DNA from: Paenibacillus chitinolyticus NBRC 15660
GTDB taxonomy: Bacteria > Bacillota > Bacilli > Paenibacillales > NBRC-103111
DNA: 64,000 nucleotides
Assembly: GCF_000739915.1 (NCBI RefSeq)
Contig: NZ_BBJT01000002.1
Location: forward strand, 186,001-250,000
Reading direction: 5' to 3'
Below the pieces are notes generated by a model that saw nothing but the letters and a program-made list of their open reading frames with translations, made no database searches and was not told the origin of the DNA. Positions 41,630 to 51,658 of this stretch are shown here, piece by piece (positions within the stretch are counted from its first letter, which is position 1; every line of letters starts with the position of its first letter). The position numbers were made by a program, and so were the translations under genes.

Positions 41630-42747
41630 AAGATCAGGCAGCATCCGGTTCCGTGCTCAGTCGGCATGTACTGAACCGGACCCTGCTCCAGCGGCAGCTT
41701 CTGCTCAGCCGGCCAGATTTGTCCGTGCCGGAAGCCATCCGTCATCTGGTCGGCCTTCAAGCTCAGGCGTCCAATCCTCCTTATATCGGGCTATGGACAC
41801 GGCTTGAAGACTTCCGTCATGAAGACTTGTCTCAACTGCTCCTGGAACGGCAGGTGGTACGAATCGCTATGATGCGCTCTACCCTTCACCTGGTTACAGC
41901 TCACGACTGCCTTGGCCTGCGGCCGCTTCTGCAGCCCGTGTTGGACCGCGGCCTGAAAGGCTCTTACGGCCGTAAGCTTGCCGGTCTGAACATTGGAGCG
42001 ATTGCAGCTGCCGGGAGAACGCTGGCCGAGCAGGAACCGCGTACGTTCAGCGAACTAGGATCGCTTCTGGGCAACCAGTGGCCGGACACAGATCCTGCAG
42101 CGCTCGCGGCCGTCGTCCGCACACTCGTGCCGCTTGTCCAAGTGCCGCCACGCGGAATCTGGGGCGTCGGGGGCCTCGCCGCCCACACGCCTGCCGAGAC
42201 TTGGCTCGGCAAGCCACTCCAGGCCAGCACCGGGCCGGACGAGATGCTCCTTCGCTACCTGACCGCATTCGGCCCTGCCACCGTGCAGGATATGCAGGTC
42301 TGGTCCGGACTGACTCGCCTGCGCGAAGCGGTAGACCGTCTCCGTCCGAGACTGATGACGTACCGCGACGAGCATGGAAGCGAGCTGTTCGACGTGAGCG
42401 GATTGCCGCTCATGGACCCGGACAGCCTGACTCCGCTGCGTTTCCTGCCGGAGTTCGACAACATGCTGCTGTCTTATGCCGATCGGAGCCGCATTATAGC
42501 GGAAGAGCACCGCTCCCGAGTCTTTACCGTCAACGGCATCATCCGGGCCACCGTCCTTGTCGACGGATTCGTAAGCGGTACTTGGAAGGTTGAACGATCC
42601 CGCGGTTCAGCAACCCTGGTCATAGAGCCCTTCAAGCCGCTGTCCACGGAGTACCGAACGGCTTTGGCCGAGGAAGGCTCCCGGCTCCTCCGGTTTATTG
42701 CGGAAGATGCGGAAACATACGATATCCGTTATGTTAAGCCTGAATAA
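41626..42747 (+). CDS. AlkZ-like winged-helix DNA glycosylase family protein (HTH_42)
   Basis: The 373-residue protein has the HTH_42 domain with QAQ motif (Q45, Q47) in HLVGLQAQASNPPY, MMRSTLHLV and the C-terminal PEFDNMLLSYADRSRI. The QxQ motif marks the AlkZ/YcaQ superfamily, which unhooks interstrand crosslinks or excises bulky alkylated bases; its AlkZ branch protects azinomycin producers. The branch resembles the AlkZ-like group of Streptomyces and Firmicutes. Translation is coupled to the 26-codon ORF. Confidence 0.85.
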   Translation: MKDQAASGSVLSRHVLNRTLLQRQLLLSRPDLSVPEAIRHLVGLQAQASNPPYIGLWTRLEDFRHEDLSQLLLERQVVRIAMMRSTLHLVTAHDCLGLRPLLQPVLDRGLKGSYGRKLAGLNIGAIAAAGRTLAEQEPRTFSELGSLLGNQWPDTDPAALAAVVRTLVPLVQVPPRGIWGVGGLAAHTPAETWLGKPLQASTGPDEMLLRYLTAFGPATVQDMQVWSGLTRLREAVDRLRPRLMTYRDEHGSELFDVSGLPLMDPDSLTPLRFLPEFDNMLLSYADRSRIIAEEHRSRVFTVNGIIRATVLVDGFVSGTWKVERSRGSATLVIEPFKPLSTEYRTALAEEGSRLLRFIAEDAETYDIRYVKPE

Positions 42748-42758
42748 GGCTATGATCT

Positions 42759-42807
42759 AAAAAAGCTGACCACATCACTCCGAAAGTGTGATAGGGCCAG
42801 CTTTTTA
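42759..42807. terminator. Terminator of the AlkZ-like gene
   Basis: AAAAAGCTG(gcc) pairs with GGCCAGCTTTTT, with an inner CATCACTC/AGTGTG stem. The remaining 42808-42949 shows nothing definite. Confidence 0.75.
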
Positions 42808-42949
42808 CTTTAGGCTATGTTAAATTCTAATGTTGATATTTGAGCATAAGAAAACCACCTTGGTGAAAAGGCGGTTCATTGAGCAATCGTTTCCGTTATT
42901 GGAAATACAAGATCATATCACAACAATAAGCAAGCAGAGAAATTCTTAC

Positions 42950-43339
42950 TCAAATAATATTGCAATCATTAATAAATTCCAGCTGTTTTGATAGTGTTTT
43001 TTTTACGGGACAGTTCGCTACCCTTTTCAATACTTCCTCCCTGGTTTCTTTATCGATTGATCCGGAAATATCAATTTGATACTTAAAAATAGTCTTTTCT
43101 TCATTGCTTCTATCTAGTTCAACTTTAACAGTAACCCCATCATAAGATAAATTCATAGAATCCAACACCATTCTCGTTGTAATATTCAAACATGAAGCAT
43201 AGCCGGATTCAATCAGATCATGTGGTCTAAAATATTTACCACTTCCCCCTTTCTCTTTGGTAACATCTGAATCAATTTTCGAAGTACCGTTATAAAGCTC
43301 GGTAATATAAGCTTCGCTTCCACTTGTTGAGATAACCAT
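42950..43339 (-). CDS. OsmC-family protein
   Basis: This 129-residue protein has the two conserved peroxidatic cysteines: C in SGYASCLNITTRMVL and C in VANCPVKKTLS. The order KYFRPHDLIESGYASC is the OsmC/YhfA pattern. The family reduces organic hydroperoxides with lipoylated or thiol partners. AGGGAAGA precedes the ATG. Monocistronic. Confidence 0.92.
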   Translation of the reverse strand: MVISTSGSEAYITELYNGTSKIDSDVTKEKGGSGKYFRPHDLIESGYASCLNITTRMVLDSMNLSYDGVTVKVELDRSNEEKTIFKYQIDISGSIDKETREEVLKRVANCPVKKTLSKQLEFINDCNII

Positions 43340-43505
43340 AGTCTTCCCTCCAGTTATAAATTTTTCACTTTATAAATCAGGATAACTCTAAAGACACCAT
43401 TAGTTAAATACATTAGATCAATTTACTTAATAGATATTACCTATAAACTTCATCCATTATCGAAACATTTTGATCCGTTCATGATCTCCTTTTTGCAGAT
43501 CGCTG

Positions 43506-44078
43506 CTACAACCATTCCAGAAATTGATCCGGCGTATGCACGTTATCGTCTAGAACCGCAGTATAAATGTCATAACTCCTCACGGTTTTGCCATATTCAG
43601 CACGTTCGGCCCATATACTCTTGATTCTGAGGATGGAATGACGCCTTTCCGGAGTTAGGCGTTCCGGCATTGTCTTAATATGTCCAAGATCAGGCTGCCT
43701 TTCCGGTTCATCAATAAACCAGATGTCTAGCTTCCAATCCTTATCTTGCCCGGACCTATATTTCAGGCCAAGGTACAATCCGTCAGGATAGGTTGGATCC
43801 GTATTCCAAGTGCCAGAATCGTTAATAAATTTCAGCTCCCGCACGCCCGTACGGACCATAATTTCCGAAGCAATCTGAGCTACAACATTTTGATCAAGCC
43901 GCGAACAGATGACCGTGATATCCAAATCTCTCCAGACCATCAGCCCGAGAGCCGAACTGCCGACCCGAACCGGCTCCCCCGCTTGGCTCAACAAATCGTT
44001 GAGTTTCAGTTCTTCTGCTATCTTTCCCGCTTCAGTCTGCAGAGCTTTCTGCTGCAAAATCAATTCGTTGTCGGACAT
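43506..44078 (-). CDS. Nucleotidyltransferase-fold protein
   Basis: The 190-residue protein from MSDNELILQQ carries VGSSALGLMVWRDLDITVIC, a GS-x-DxD nucleotidyltransferase core, with the third acidic residue probably in KLDIWF. Such proteins resemble minor aminoglycoside or nucleotidyl transferases, but the acceptor is unknown. GGAGAGGGG supports the ATG at 44078; the upstream extension to 44207 is unlikely. Confidence 0.75.
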   Translation of the reverse strand: MSDNELILQQKALQTEAGKIAEELKLNDLLSQAGEPVRVGSSALGLMVWRDLDITVICSRLDQNVVAQIASEIMVRTGVRELKFINDSGTWNTDPTYPDGLYLGLKYRSGQDKDWKLDIWFIDEPERQPDLGHIKTMPERLTPERRHSILRIKSIWAERAEYGKTVRSYDIYTAVLDDNVHTPDQFLEWL

Positions 44079-44257
44079 TGTCCCCTCTCCTTTATGTTCA
44101 TCAGCGAACGGAAATGAAATACCCGGATCATAGCAGGGCAAGTTGAAAGTATCTTCAGCTAGGTAATGATGGACAGAGGTCCTCCCGTCTTTGTTGTCCT
44201 CTGTCATTATCTGGACTTAGACCTTCTTACATAGTAACCCCGGAAAAAAGAAAAAAC

Positions 44258-44294
44258 AAAAGAAGAAGTACATTACAACTGCACTTCTTCTTTG
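44258..44294 (-). terminator. Terminator of the yfmT-yfmS-like operon
   Basis: AAAGAAGAAGT pairs with ACTTCTTCTTT. It follows the stop at 44331 on the minus strand. Confidence 0.6.
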
Positions 44295-44330
44295 TCGATT
44301 CGTTCAAAAGCGAATAGGGTTCCTTTTTTC

Positions 44331-45200
44331 CTATTGCTTGCTTTCGCTTGAATAAAGGGTTGCTTCGGCAACTTGCGCTAAATCCTCCGCTTTCGTACTG
44401 ATTTCCTGGATCGTTGCGGAGAATTCCCGGATCGCCTTCGACTGGGTATCGGTAAGCGTGTAAATGTCGGAGAAAGCATGATTTAACCGCAGCAAAAGTT
44501 CCTGAATATTTTTAGTGATGCCATTAATCTGATCCACATTCTCTTTGGAGCTGGTCGCCAGCTTCCGAATCTCATCGGCTACGACGGAGAAGCCTCTCCC
44601 GACTTCACCCGCTCTTGCCGCTTCAATGGCAGCATTAAGTCCCAACATGTTGCTTTGATCCGAAATCTCCTTAACCACAGCGGAAATTTTACCGATCTGC
44701 TGCGCACTGGAGCTAACGTCCTGCATTTGGTGGGTAACGTCGGTCACACGGTCGGTAAGGTTCGAAACGGATTGGCTGATATCTCCGATAGACGCCGTCG
44801 TTTGTTCGACAATTGCGGAAAAGCTTTCGGCCATTTCAAAAAGCTTGTTCGCTTTCTCAAGGCTTGTCCCCATGCCTACGCCGCCGATAACCCTGCCCTG
44901 CTCGTCATGAAGCGGGATAGCGCGTGCGGCAAGAGGAAAACCAAACAGCTCTTTCGGAACGACTGCCGTTAGAGGCGTATTATTCCGGATCGCATTGGTT
45001 ACGATATCTCCCTCCATTAGCGGGTCCCCCGGGCTGACATTCAGCGAAAAGGTTTTGCCCGGAATGTTGATGATCAGCTTCTCCGTGTCATAAATGCCAA
45101 TTGTGATGTCGTCATGATTCAGACTGGACAACAGTGGAGCTACCTTTACAAAGGCCCTGATCAATTCATGCTGTGTCTGCGCTTCTGTCACGTTATTCAT
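44331..45200 (-). CDS. yfmS: Soluble methyl-accepting chemotaxis protein (YfmS-like)
   Basis: This 289-residue cytosolic chemoreceptor has no membrane helix. Its N-terminal half is a small sensor domain (about 1-115; [30 protein letters not shown]). The C-terminal half is a coiled-coil signalling domain with the hairpin tip [23 protein letters not shown]. Length and order match B. subtilis YfmS. It lies directly downstream of an aldehyde dehydrogenase, as yfmS does of yfmT, so the sensor may report aldehyde metabolism to the motor. Confidence 0.9.
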   Translation of the reverse strand: MNNVTEAQTQHELIRAFVKVAPLLSSLNHDDITIGIYDTEKLIINIPGKTFSLNVSPGDPLMEGDIVTNAIRNNTPLTAVVPKELFGFPLAARAIPLHDEQGRVIGGVGMGTSLEKANKLFEMAESFSAIVEQTTASIGDISQSVSNLTDRVTDVTHQMQDVSSSAQQIGKISAVVKEISDQSNMLGLNAAIEAARAGEVGRGFSVVADEIRKLATSSKENVDQINGITKNIQELLLRLNHAFSDIYTLTDTQSKAIREFSATIQEISTKAEDLAQVAEATLYSSESKQ

Positions 45201-45221
45201 GTTCTCTTCTCTCCCCAGCCC

Positions 45222-46676
45222 TTAATACGGGAATTTCCTTTGTTTGTAATTAACCGAAATCCACTTCAGCGTCGTAAATTCATCCAAGCTCCATTCGCCG
45301 TTCAGACGGCCCAAGCCGGACTGTTTCTCCCCGCCAAAAGCTACGATCGGCTCGTCGTTAATTGTGATATCGTTCACATGGATCATCCCGGTGTGGATCT
45401 TCTTCGCCATTTCTACTCCGCGCTCAAGATTGGAAGTGTGAATGGCTCCGCTGAGCCCGAAACGTGTATCGTTGGCAATTTCAATCGCGTCTTCTTCGGT
45501 TTCGAACGGGATGATACACACAACCGGACCGAACAACTCCTCTTGAGCAACGGCCATATCCGGTTGAACATTTACAAGAACGGTAGGCTCTACCATTCTG
45601 CCGGTAATCTTCCCCTGCACCAACGCAGAAGCGCCTTGCTCAATGCCGCTTGCGATCAGCTTCTCCAGTGTTTCGGCTTGACGGTTGTTGATGACGGGGC
45701 CAATGATGGTCTGCGGATCACTAGGATCACCCGTTGTGAGTGTGGAGACCTTGTCTCTGAATTTATCCGTAAAATCCTGATAGATCGTCTGCTGAACGAG
45801 AATCCGGTTGGCCGACATACAGATCTGGCCTTGATGCGTGAATCTGCTGAATGTCGCGGCTTGTACCGCATAGTCGATATCCGCATCCTCCAGGATAATG
45901 AACGCACTGTTGCCGCCTAGCTCCAAAAGCGGCTTTTTGAAGTTTTTGACGGCCAGTTGGCCGATATAACTTCCCACCTTAGTCGAGCCCGTGAAGGAAA
46001 TGACCCTCGGAATCGGATGCTCGACGAACGCGTCGCCAATCTCCTTAATATCCGTCACCACAACATTCAGCAAGCCCTTCGGTACTCCCGCTTCTTCGAA
46101 AATCTTGCCGATCAGAGTACCACCGGTAATCGGTGAATCCTCGTGCGGCTTCAGCACCACGCCATTGCCGGCCCCCAGCGCCGGAACAACCGACTTCATG
46201 GACAAGAAGAAAGGAAAATTGAACGGGCTGATCACCCCAACCACGCCGACGGGGATCCGGTACAGCCGGTTCTCCTTCCCGTCCTCTACGGAAGGCAAGA
46301 TCTTGCCCTCCATTCTAAGCGGGAACGTTGCCGCTTCCTTTATCATATTTTTCACAAGCCCGATCTCAAAGGCAGCCTTCAGACGTGTTCCACCCAGTTC
46401 TTGAACAATAATGGACGTAATTTCTTCCTCATGAGCTTCTATGTATTTAACCGCGTTCTCAAGGATATCGCGTTTGGCGTAAGGGTTAACCTTGTCCCAT
46501 TCCAGCTTCGCTTTATAGGCAGCTTGATAAGCGCAATCTATGTCCGCAACATTGGCTATTTGAAAAGTGGCGATAACCGCATCATTATACGGATTGATGT
46601 CAGGCAGCGATTTAGTGCTCTTGCCGTCTCTCCATTCGCCGCCTATAAATTGTTTGCCCAACTGTTGGAAGTCCAT
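45222..46676 (-). CDS. yfmT: Aldehyde dehydrogenase (YfmT, vanillin-dehydrogenase-like)
   Basis: This 484-residue NAD(P) aldehyde dehydrogenase has SPFNFPFFLSMKSVVPALGAG in the cofactor fold, FTGSTKVG, the general base in LELGGNS and the nucleophilic cysteine in HQGQICMS. The terminal GLGRLNGEWSLDEFT is typical of the aromatic-aldehyde branch. GGGGAT supports the ATG at 46676. It is followed 21 bases later by the chemoreceptor gene, mirroring B. subtilis yfmT-yfmS. Confidence 0.92.
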   Translation of the reverse strand: MDFQQLGKQFIGGEWRDGKSTKSLPDINPYNDAVIATFQIANVADIDCAYQAAYKAKLEWDKVNPYAKRDILENAVKYIEAHEEEITSIIVQELGGTRLKAAFEIGLVKNMIKEAATFPLRMEGKILPSVEDGKENRLYRIPVGVVGVISPFNFPFFLSMKSVVPALGAGNGVVLKPHEDSPITGGTLIGKIFEEAGVPKGLLNVVVTDIKEIGDAFVEHPIPRVISFTGSTKVGSYIGQLAVKNFKKPLLELGGNSAFIILEDADIDYAVQAATFSRFTHQGQICMSANRILVQQTIYQDFTDKFRDKVSTLTTGDPSDPQTIIGPVINNRQAETLEKLIASGIEQGASALVQGKITGRMVEPTVLVNVQPDMAVAQEELFGPVVCIIPFETEEDAIEIANDTRFGLSGAIHTSNLERGVEMAKKIHTGMIHVNDITINDEPIVAFGGEKQSGLGRLNGEWSLDEFTTLKWISVNYKQRKFPY

Positions 46677-46811
46677 ATAATCCCCTCTTTGACTGTTAAT
46701 TAATAGCAACGTATATATCGACAATCTGGCGGATATTGTTAAGGTCCCTCAAGATTACAATTGTGTGAAGGACATCCTCCCGGTTGAATCCGTCAAGGAC
46801 TGCCAACGCAA

Positions 46812-46844
46812 AACCAGCCTTCCCTATTAAAGGAAAGGCTGGTT
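46812..46844 (-). terminator. Terminator of the beta-helix gene
   Basis: AACCAGCCTT with AAGGCTGGTT forms the stem, and TTTTG follows on the minus strand. Confidence 0.75.
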
Positions 46845-46885
46845 CTCTTTAAGCGGCAAGCGCTTAGTTCCGGCTGCGGCGGTTT

Positions 46886-48430
46886 TTATTCATCCGCTCC
46901 TATATTCACTGCTGCGCCCCGTACACGAGGATCGCCGTCGATATCAAGCGAGCCTATAATGTCCGGCTCGGTCGATCCGGCGTCAATTGCCGGGGAGCCC
47001 GGCTTCAGATGGAAATCGCTCGATGCCGCATTTACGAAGGAGGGATCGGCAAACAGCGAGTGAGCGTCATTGCCCGTGCCTTTTTTATAGGCGGCAAAAC
47101 CGTTGTACGTCACATTTTTCCATGTCCAGGCCGCATTGGTACTGCCCCCTGGCGCAAAGTACAAATTATAATCCACAATGTTGCCCGAATTTTTCGTATA
47201 TTCGTTATAGATCAGAACATTCGAAGAGCTCGCTACGAAAATATTATTTTTAATAACATTGTTTTGAGTATCGTACTGGACATACAGTTGTCCGCTGCCG
47301 TCACCCAAGGTGTCGTTTTTATAGAAGGTATTGTTCACGATTACGCAGTTTGCCGTTGCTCCCCGCTGCTTGTCGTAACCTCCCATAGCCAGCCCGGTCA
47401 AGCGGTTGTTGTAGATCATATTGCTTCGGACGGTAATACGGCTGGTCGCTTTGCCCGCGTGTTCGGAAGCGATCTCGATGCCGATATCGTTGCCGTAGCT
47501 GTAGTTCCTCTCGATCAGGTTGTCTTTGCCGCCATCGACATAAATGCCGCCTGCCGAATTGCTGTTGTTCGGAAGTTTTTTGCCGTACGAAGGGTTGTTA
47601 TTGGATGAAATGTTGTATACGCGATTACCGCGGATGACTCCGTTTCTGGCCTGGTCATATGCGGCATCCGGCGCCTTGCCTTCGAAACCGATCACGTCGA
47701 TGCCGATGTTGTCGTTATCGTGGATCGTGTTGTTCGTCACGGCGAACGTGTCGACGTTGCCGTTGAGAACCAAGGACTCGCTGGAACCCAGCACGAGATT
47801 GTACAGCTCATTCCCGTCAATCGTAACGTCGTGGATCGACTGGGGAGCTTTCGTCCCGTACACAGCGATGCCGTGGGCGTCCCTTCCCAGAAGGTCGGTG
47901 CCTACCGGAGCGGCCGTGTTCTTGATATCATGCACTTTGTTGCCGGACAGGTTTATGAAGCCTCCGGCACCGTGCACGTAAATGCCGACCGGCATGACAT
48001 TGCTTTTGGCCGTCGTGTAGTTGCGGACCTCAAATCCTTTAATGTTGACATAGCTGGCATCGGTGAGGTCGATCAGCCCTTCCGTTCCGCTGACCGAAAG
48101 TCCCGTACCGTCGATAACGGCGGCCTCGGAATTGTAGGACGAGAACGTGATCGGGCCTTGCTGCGCAGAACCGGATTTCGTGATCTTCAATTTCTCGTTG
48201 TACACGCCGCCCCGGACGTAGACGGTGCTGCCGGGACCCGCTTGATTCGCCGCATATTGCAGCGTCTTCCACGGCGAGCTTAACGTACCCGGATTGGAAT
48301 CGTTCCCGTTCGCCGCCACATAATAGTCGGGGCCTGCAGCCGATACAGACGGCGATTGGGCAATGCCCAGTCCTAAACCCAGCACGGCGGTCAGGCTTAA
48401 ACTCGTAATGAACGTTTTGCCGATTTGCAC
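46886..48430 (-). CDS. Secreted right-handed beta-helix protein (pectate-lyase-like)
   Basis: A signal peptide (cleavage near VSAAG) precedes YYVAANGNDSNPGTLSSPWKTL, a DUF1565 cap, and about ten helix coils with NxI/NNT ladder motifs (VNIKGFEVRN, VTNNTIHDNDNIGIDV, LIERNYSYGNDIGIEIAS). This is the fold of polysaccharide lyases and depolymerases, and the PL9-type cap is likely. The start is a GTG at 48430 with GGGAGAT upstream. It follows the sugar-uptake operon on the same strand and probably supplies oligosaccharides for it. Confidence 0.88.
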   Translation of the reverse strand: MQIGKTFITSLSLTAVLGLGLGIAQSPSVSAAGPDYYVAANGNDSNPGTLSSPWKTLQYAANQAGPGSTVYVRGGVYNEKLKITKSGSAQQGPITFSSYNSEAAVIDGTGLSVSGTEGLIDLTDASYVNIKGFEVRNYTTAKSNVMPVGIYVHGAGGFINLSGNKVHDIKNTAAPVGTDLLGRDAHGIAVYGTKAPQSIHDVTIDGNELYNLVLGSSESLVLNGNVDTFAVTNNTIHDNDNIGIDVIGFEGKAPDAAYDQARNGVIRGNRVYNISSNNNPSYGKKLPNNSNSAGGIYVDGGKDNLIERNYSYGNDIGIEIASEHAGKATSRITVRSNMIYNNRLTGLAMGGYDKQRGATANCVIVNNTFYKNDTLGDGSGQLYVQYDTQNNVIKNNIFVASSSNVLIYNEYTKNSGNIVDYNLYFAPGGSTNAAWTWKNVTYNGFAAYKKGTGNDAHSLFADPSFVNAASSDFHLKPGSPAIDAGSTEPDIIGSLDIDGDPRVRGAAVNIGADE

Positions 48431-48537
48431 GAATAATCATCTCCCTGATTGGTTAATGTAGTCGGTCTTTGCTTCGCTTCAACGAAACCGCGTATACCTC
48501 TGCGAGAATGTGTGGGCCTCACCTCCCTTGTCCGAGT

Positions 48538-49497
48538 TTAGACGGCGGCCTGCTCTTTCAGCAGCCTGCCGACGGCGTCAGTCGTCGGCAGATTGCCCGT
48601 TCCCCCGACGCCGAGCGTGGACAGTGCGCCGCACGCGTTGCCGTGCCGGAGCAGCTCCTCTCCTTTCAGGCCTTGGAGAGAAGCGTATATGATGCCGGCG
48701 TTAAAACAATCCCCGGCTCCCGTCGTATCCCGGGGAGATACCCGGAACGGTGCGGCTGTTACGACGCTCCCGTCCGGAGCAAGCAGGCTCGCGCCCTTGG
48801 ACCCTTGCTTGACGGCCACCCGTCCTGCTGCGTTACCGAGCTTCTCGCGGATATCTGCGATCCGGTCCGCCGCGAAAATATGCAGCGCCTCGTCCTCGCT
48901 CGGCATAAACAAGTCCGTTTCCTCCAGCAGGGAACGGATCCCCTCGGAATCCCACTCCTTGCGCACGTCCCAACCCGCGTCGAATGAAGTACGCGTTCCC
49001 CGGGCCCGGGCCTCTCTGAAAAGATTTTTCCAATGCGGTCTCATGCCGTCCTGCAAAAAGTAGGAACCGAAATGCAGATGATCCGCTTCGCGCAGAATAT
49101 TTTCCGGAATATATTCGGGTACTAACATCGGGATACTGCCCGGATAAGTCAAGAGACCCCGGTCGGAAGGAGTCGTGAACGACAAGGTGACACCGGTCTT
49201 AACATCCGGCAGTACTGTCACTCCGTCGGTGTTCACACCCATACGCTGCAGCTCACCGATGCAGAAGGCGCCAAGATCATCTTGGCCCGCAACTCCCACG
49301 AACCTTACATCTACTCCCAGACTGGCCAGCGCGCAAGCGGTAATCGCAGAAGAAGAACCGAGCACCGTTTGGAACCCGTCGACGATTTTCTCCCGGTTCC
49401 ACTCGGGTATTACATCCCTTCCGGATACGATCAAATCCGCATTAATCTCGCCGGCGACGACAACGACCGGTCTACTTTTGCTGCCGGTATGCATCAT
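48538..49497 (-). CDS. PfkB-family carbohydrate kinase
   Basis: The 319-residue ribokinase-fold kinase has the N-terminal GEINADLIV and the PfkB signature 2 DTTGAGDCFNAGIIYASL, whose Asp is the base. Start ATG 49497 overlaps the glycosidase stop (ATGA), so translation is coupled. It probably phosphorylates the monosaccharide released by the GH4 enzyme. The sugar cannot be read from sequence. It is last in the ABC-GH4-kinase operon. Confidence 0.9.
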   Translation of the reverse strand: MMHTGSKSRPVVVVAGEINADLIVSGRDVIPEWNREKIVDGFQTVLGSSSAITACALASLGVDVRFVGVAGQDDLGAFCIGELQRMGVNTDGVTVLPDVKTGVTLSFTTPSDRGLLTYPGSIPMLVPEYIPENILREADHLHFGSYFLQDGMRPHWKNLFREARARGTRTSFDAGWDVRKEWDSEGIRSLLEETDLFMPSEDEALHIFAADRIADIREKLGNAAGRVAVKQGSKGASLLAPDGSVVTAAPFRVSPRDTTGAGDCFNAGIIYASLQGLKGEELLRHGNACGALSTLGVGGTGNLPTTDAVGRLLKEQAAV

Positions 49498-50795
49498 TTC
49501 AGCACCGGAACGAAGTCCCGCTCCGCTTCGTACAGCTCCTCGAACATCTCGCCGATTTCTTCGAGCGAGCATACGGCTGCGGATAACGGGTCCACCATCA
49601 GGGCATGGCGGGCCATTTCTTTATCCTTGTGGAGCACGGCGCCTGCGGCCAGTTCGAAAAAGGCCATATTGGAGCGGCACAAAGCGGCGAGATGCTCCGG
49701 CAAGCTGCCGAAATGACAAGGATGAATGCCGTTGCGGTCGATCATGCAGGCTACTTCCACGATACCGTCGGACGGCAGATTTGTGATCAGGCCGGTATTG
49801 GGCACGTTGCCGTAGATGACTTTCGGCTCGTTTTTGAGCATGCCTTCGATAATGATGGCCGCATACTCATTGCTCGGCTGGAGCTCAAGCGGCCGTTTTC
49901 CTTCGAGCTGCTCGATGATTTTCTCATCGTTTTCCTTACGCCATATCGGCCAGTTTTCCGCGTAATAACCGGTCGCCCCGTTGTATCCCGAATTGCAGTG
50001 CCGGTCGATTAACGATTGGCGTTTGCGGTAATAAGGAATGTATTCCGAGAAATGCCCGCTCGATTCCGATACGAACGCCCCTAGATATTTCATCGCGTCG
50101 AAGCGTACCGGATCTTTTTTCAGCAGTTCGGGGTCCTGAATTTTCTCCAGAAGCAGCGGGTACAAATCTTGTCCTTCATGAGTCAGTTCGACAAACCAGG
50201 ACATATGGTTGATGCCTCCCGCTTTCCACTGCATCTGCTCGTATGGTACCCCGGCATATTTGGCCAACTGACTGGACGTGTTTTGAATCGAGTGGCACAG
50301 GCCCACAACGGGAAGCGTCGTGATGCGGGACGTAAGCAGCGTGACGGCCGACATCGGGTTCGTATAATTGAGAATCGTCGCATCCGGGCACAAATCCTCG
50401 ATATCCCGTACGATGTCCATCCAGGCGGGAAGCGTCCGCAGCGTTTTAAACAGCCCCCCGGGCCCGAGCGTATCGCCGATACACTGATTTACGCCGTATT
50501 TCAACGGAATTTCATATTCGTAACGGACGGTCTGAAGCCCGCCCACTTCAATCTGATTAATGACGAACTGGGAGCCGCCGATTACTTCCCTGCGGTCGGT
50601 AGAAGCGATTACGTTCCATTTCTTCCCCGTTTTCTCGATAATCCGGGCCACCAGCTTGCGGGCAATCTCCAATCGTTCCCCGTCGATATCCACGAGTGCG
50701 AGGGTGCCCCCCTCTATTCCTTCGATCAGTAAAATATCTGTCGTTATTTCCTGCGTAAATGCGCTTCCCGCGCCGATAATTGAAATTTTAGTCAT
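49494..50795 (-). CDS. GH4-family glycosidase (alpha-galactosidase/alpha-galacturonidase-like)
   Basis: This 433-residue NAD- and Mn-dependent GH4 enzyme has the N-terminal IGAGSAFTQEI (NAD), ILNYTNPMSAVT, the metal cysteine in GLCHSIQ and GGINHMSWF. CHS plus GGINH is seen in MelA and LplD-like alpha-glycosidases. Phospho-glycosidases differ in that region, which fits uptake by an ABC transporter without phosphorylation. GGAGAG precedes the ATG. It lies between permease and kinase genes in one operon. Confidence 0.9.
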   Translation of the reverse strand: MTKISIIGAGSAFTQEITTDILLIEGIEGGTLALVDIDGERLEIARKLVARIIEKTGKKWNVIASTDRREVIGGSQFVINQIEVGGLQTVRYEYEIPLKYGVNQCIGDTLGPGGLFKTLRTLPAWMDIVRDIEDLCPDATILNYTNPMSAVTLLTSRITTLPVVGLCHSIQNTSSQLAKYAGVPYEQMQWKAGGINHMSWFVELTHEGQDLYPLLLEKIQDPELLKKDPVRFDAMKYLGAFVSESSGHFSEYIPYYRKRQSLIDRHCNSGYNGATGYYAENWPIWRKENDEKIIEQLEGKRPLELQPSNEYAAIIIEGMLKNEPKVIYGNVPNTGLITNLPSDGIVEVACMIDRNGIHPCHFGSLPEHLAALCRSNMAFFELAAGAVLHKDKEMARHALMVDPLSAAVCSLEEIGEMFEELYEAERDFVPVLK

Positions 50796-50818
50796 AGTTG
50801 TTCTCTCCTTATCAAGGT

Positions 50819-51643
50819 CTATTTCATGCCGGTCATCGTCAAGCCTTTAATAAATTGCTTCTGGAAAATGAGAAATACGATAATCACCGGAATCGTTATT
50901 AGAACAGCCGCCGACATGACGACGTTATAATTGACGGTATGCGTTCCGTTAAAATAAACGAGAGCCAGCGGCACCGTCATTTTCCGGGTGTCGTCCAATA
51001 CGATAAGCGGCCACAAATAATTGTTCCATGAATTCATGAAGGTAAAGATGCCAAGCGCCGACAACATAGGGAAAATAAGCGGCGTGATAATTCGGACCAT
51101 CAACCGCAGTTCCCCCGCACCGTCTATTCTGGCGGCATCGAGCAAATCCTGCGGGATGTCCTCGATAAATTGCTTGGCGAGAAAAACACCGTACGAGCTG
51201 ACCAGACTCGGTAAAATAATCGCCAGCAGCTGGTTGACGAGACCGAGTTTGGCCGTAATCAAATAAGTCGGGATCATGACGACCTGAAACGGGATCATCA
51301 TCGTGGCCAGAATGAGCAGGAACAAGATCTTTTTTCCTTTGAACTCGTGTTTGGCGAAAATATAACCGGCCAGCGCGCTCGTAAAAAGAGTCGCTGCCGT
51401 AATGACGACGGATGTCACCGCGCTATTTAGCAGCCATCGTACAAAAGGCGCATCCACAAGCACCGTGCGATAGCCCTCCAGGCTTGCCTCTTGCGGGAAC
51501 AAGGTGTGCGATCCGGAGACAATTTCCATATTGCTCTTCAGCGAAGACAGAACCATCCAAAGATAAGGCAGCAGCATTAAACAACCGGCAGCCGCCAGTA
51601 CGATCAGAATCGCTCCGTCCAGCCATCTGTTTCTACGTTGCAT
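50819..51643 (-). CDS. Sugar ABC transporter permease (MalG-type)
   Basis: The protein has six predicted membrane helices and the EAA loop DAARIDGAGELRLMVRIITPLIFPML, with the coupling glycine. The C-terminal FQKQFIKGLTMTGMK is the usual MalG-type end. GGAGG precedes the ATG. It pairs with the adjacent MalF-type permease. The ATPase is not encoded here and is presumably shared (MsmX-like). Confidence 0.92.
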   Translation of the reverse strand: MQRRNRWLDGAILIVLAAAGCLMLLPYLWMVLSSLKSNMEIVSGSHTLFPQEASLEGYRTVLVDAPFVRWLLNSAVTSVVITAATLFTSALAGYIFAKHEFKGKKILFLLILATMMIPFQVVMIPTYLITAKLGLVNQLLAIILPSLVSSYGVFLAKQFIEDIPQDLLDAARIDGAGELRLMVRIITPLIFPMLSALGIFTFMNSWNNYLWPLIVLDDTRKMTVPLALVYFNGTHTVNYNVVMSAAVLITIPVIIVFLIFQKQFIKGLTMTGMK

Positions 51644-51658
51644 CTACTCGAGCCTCCT

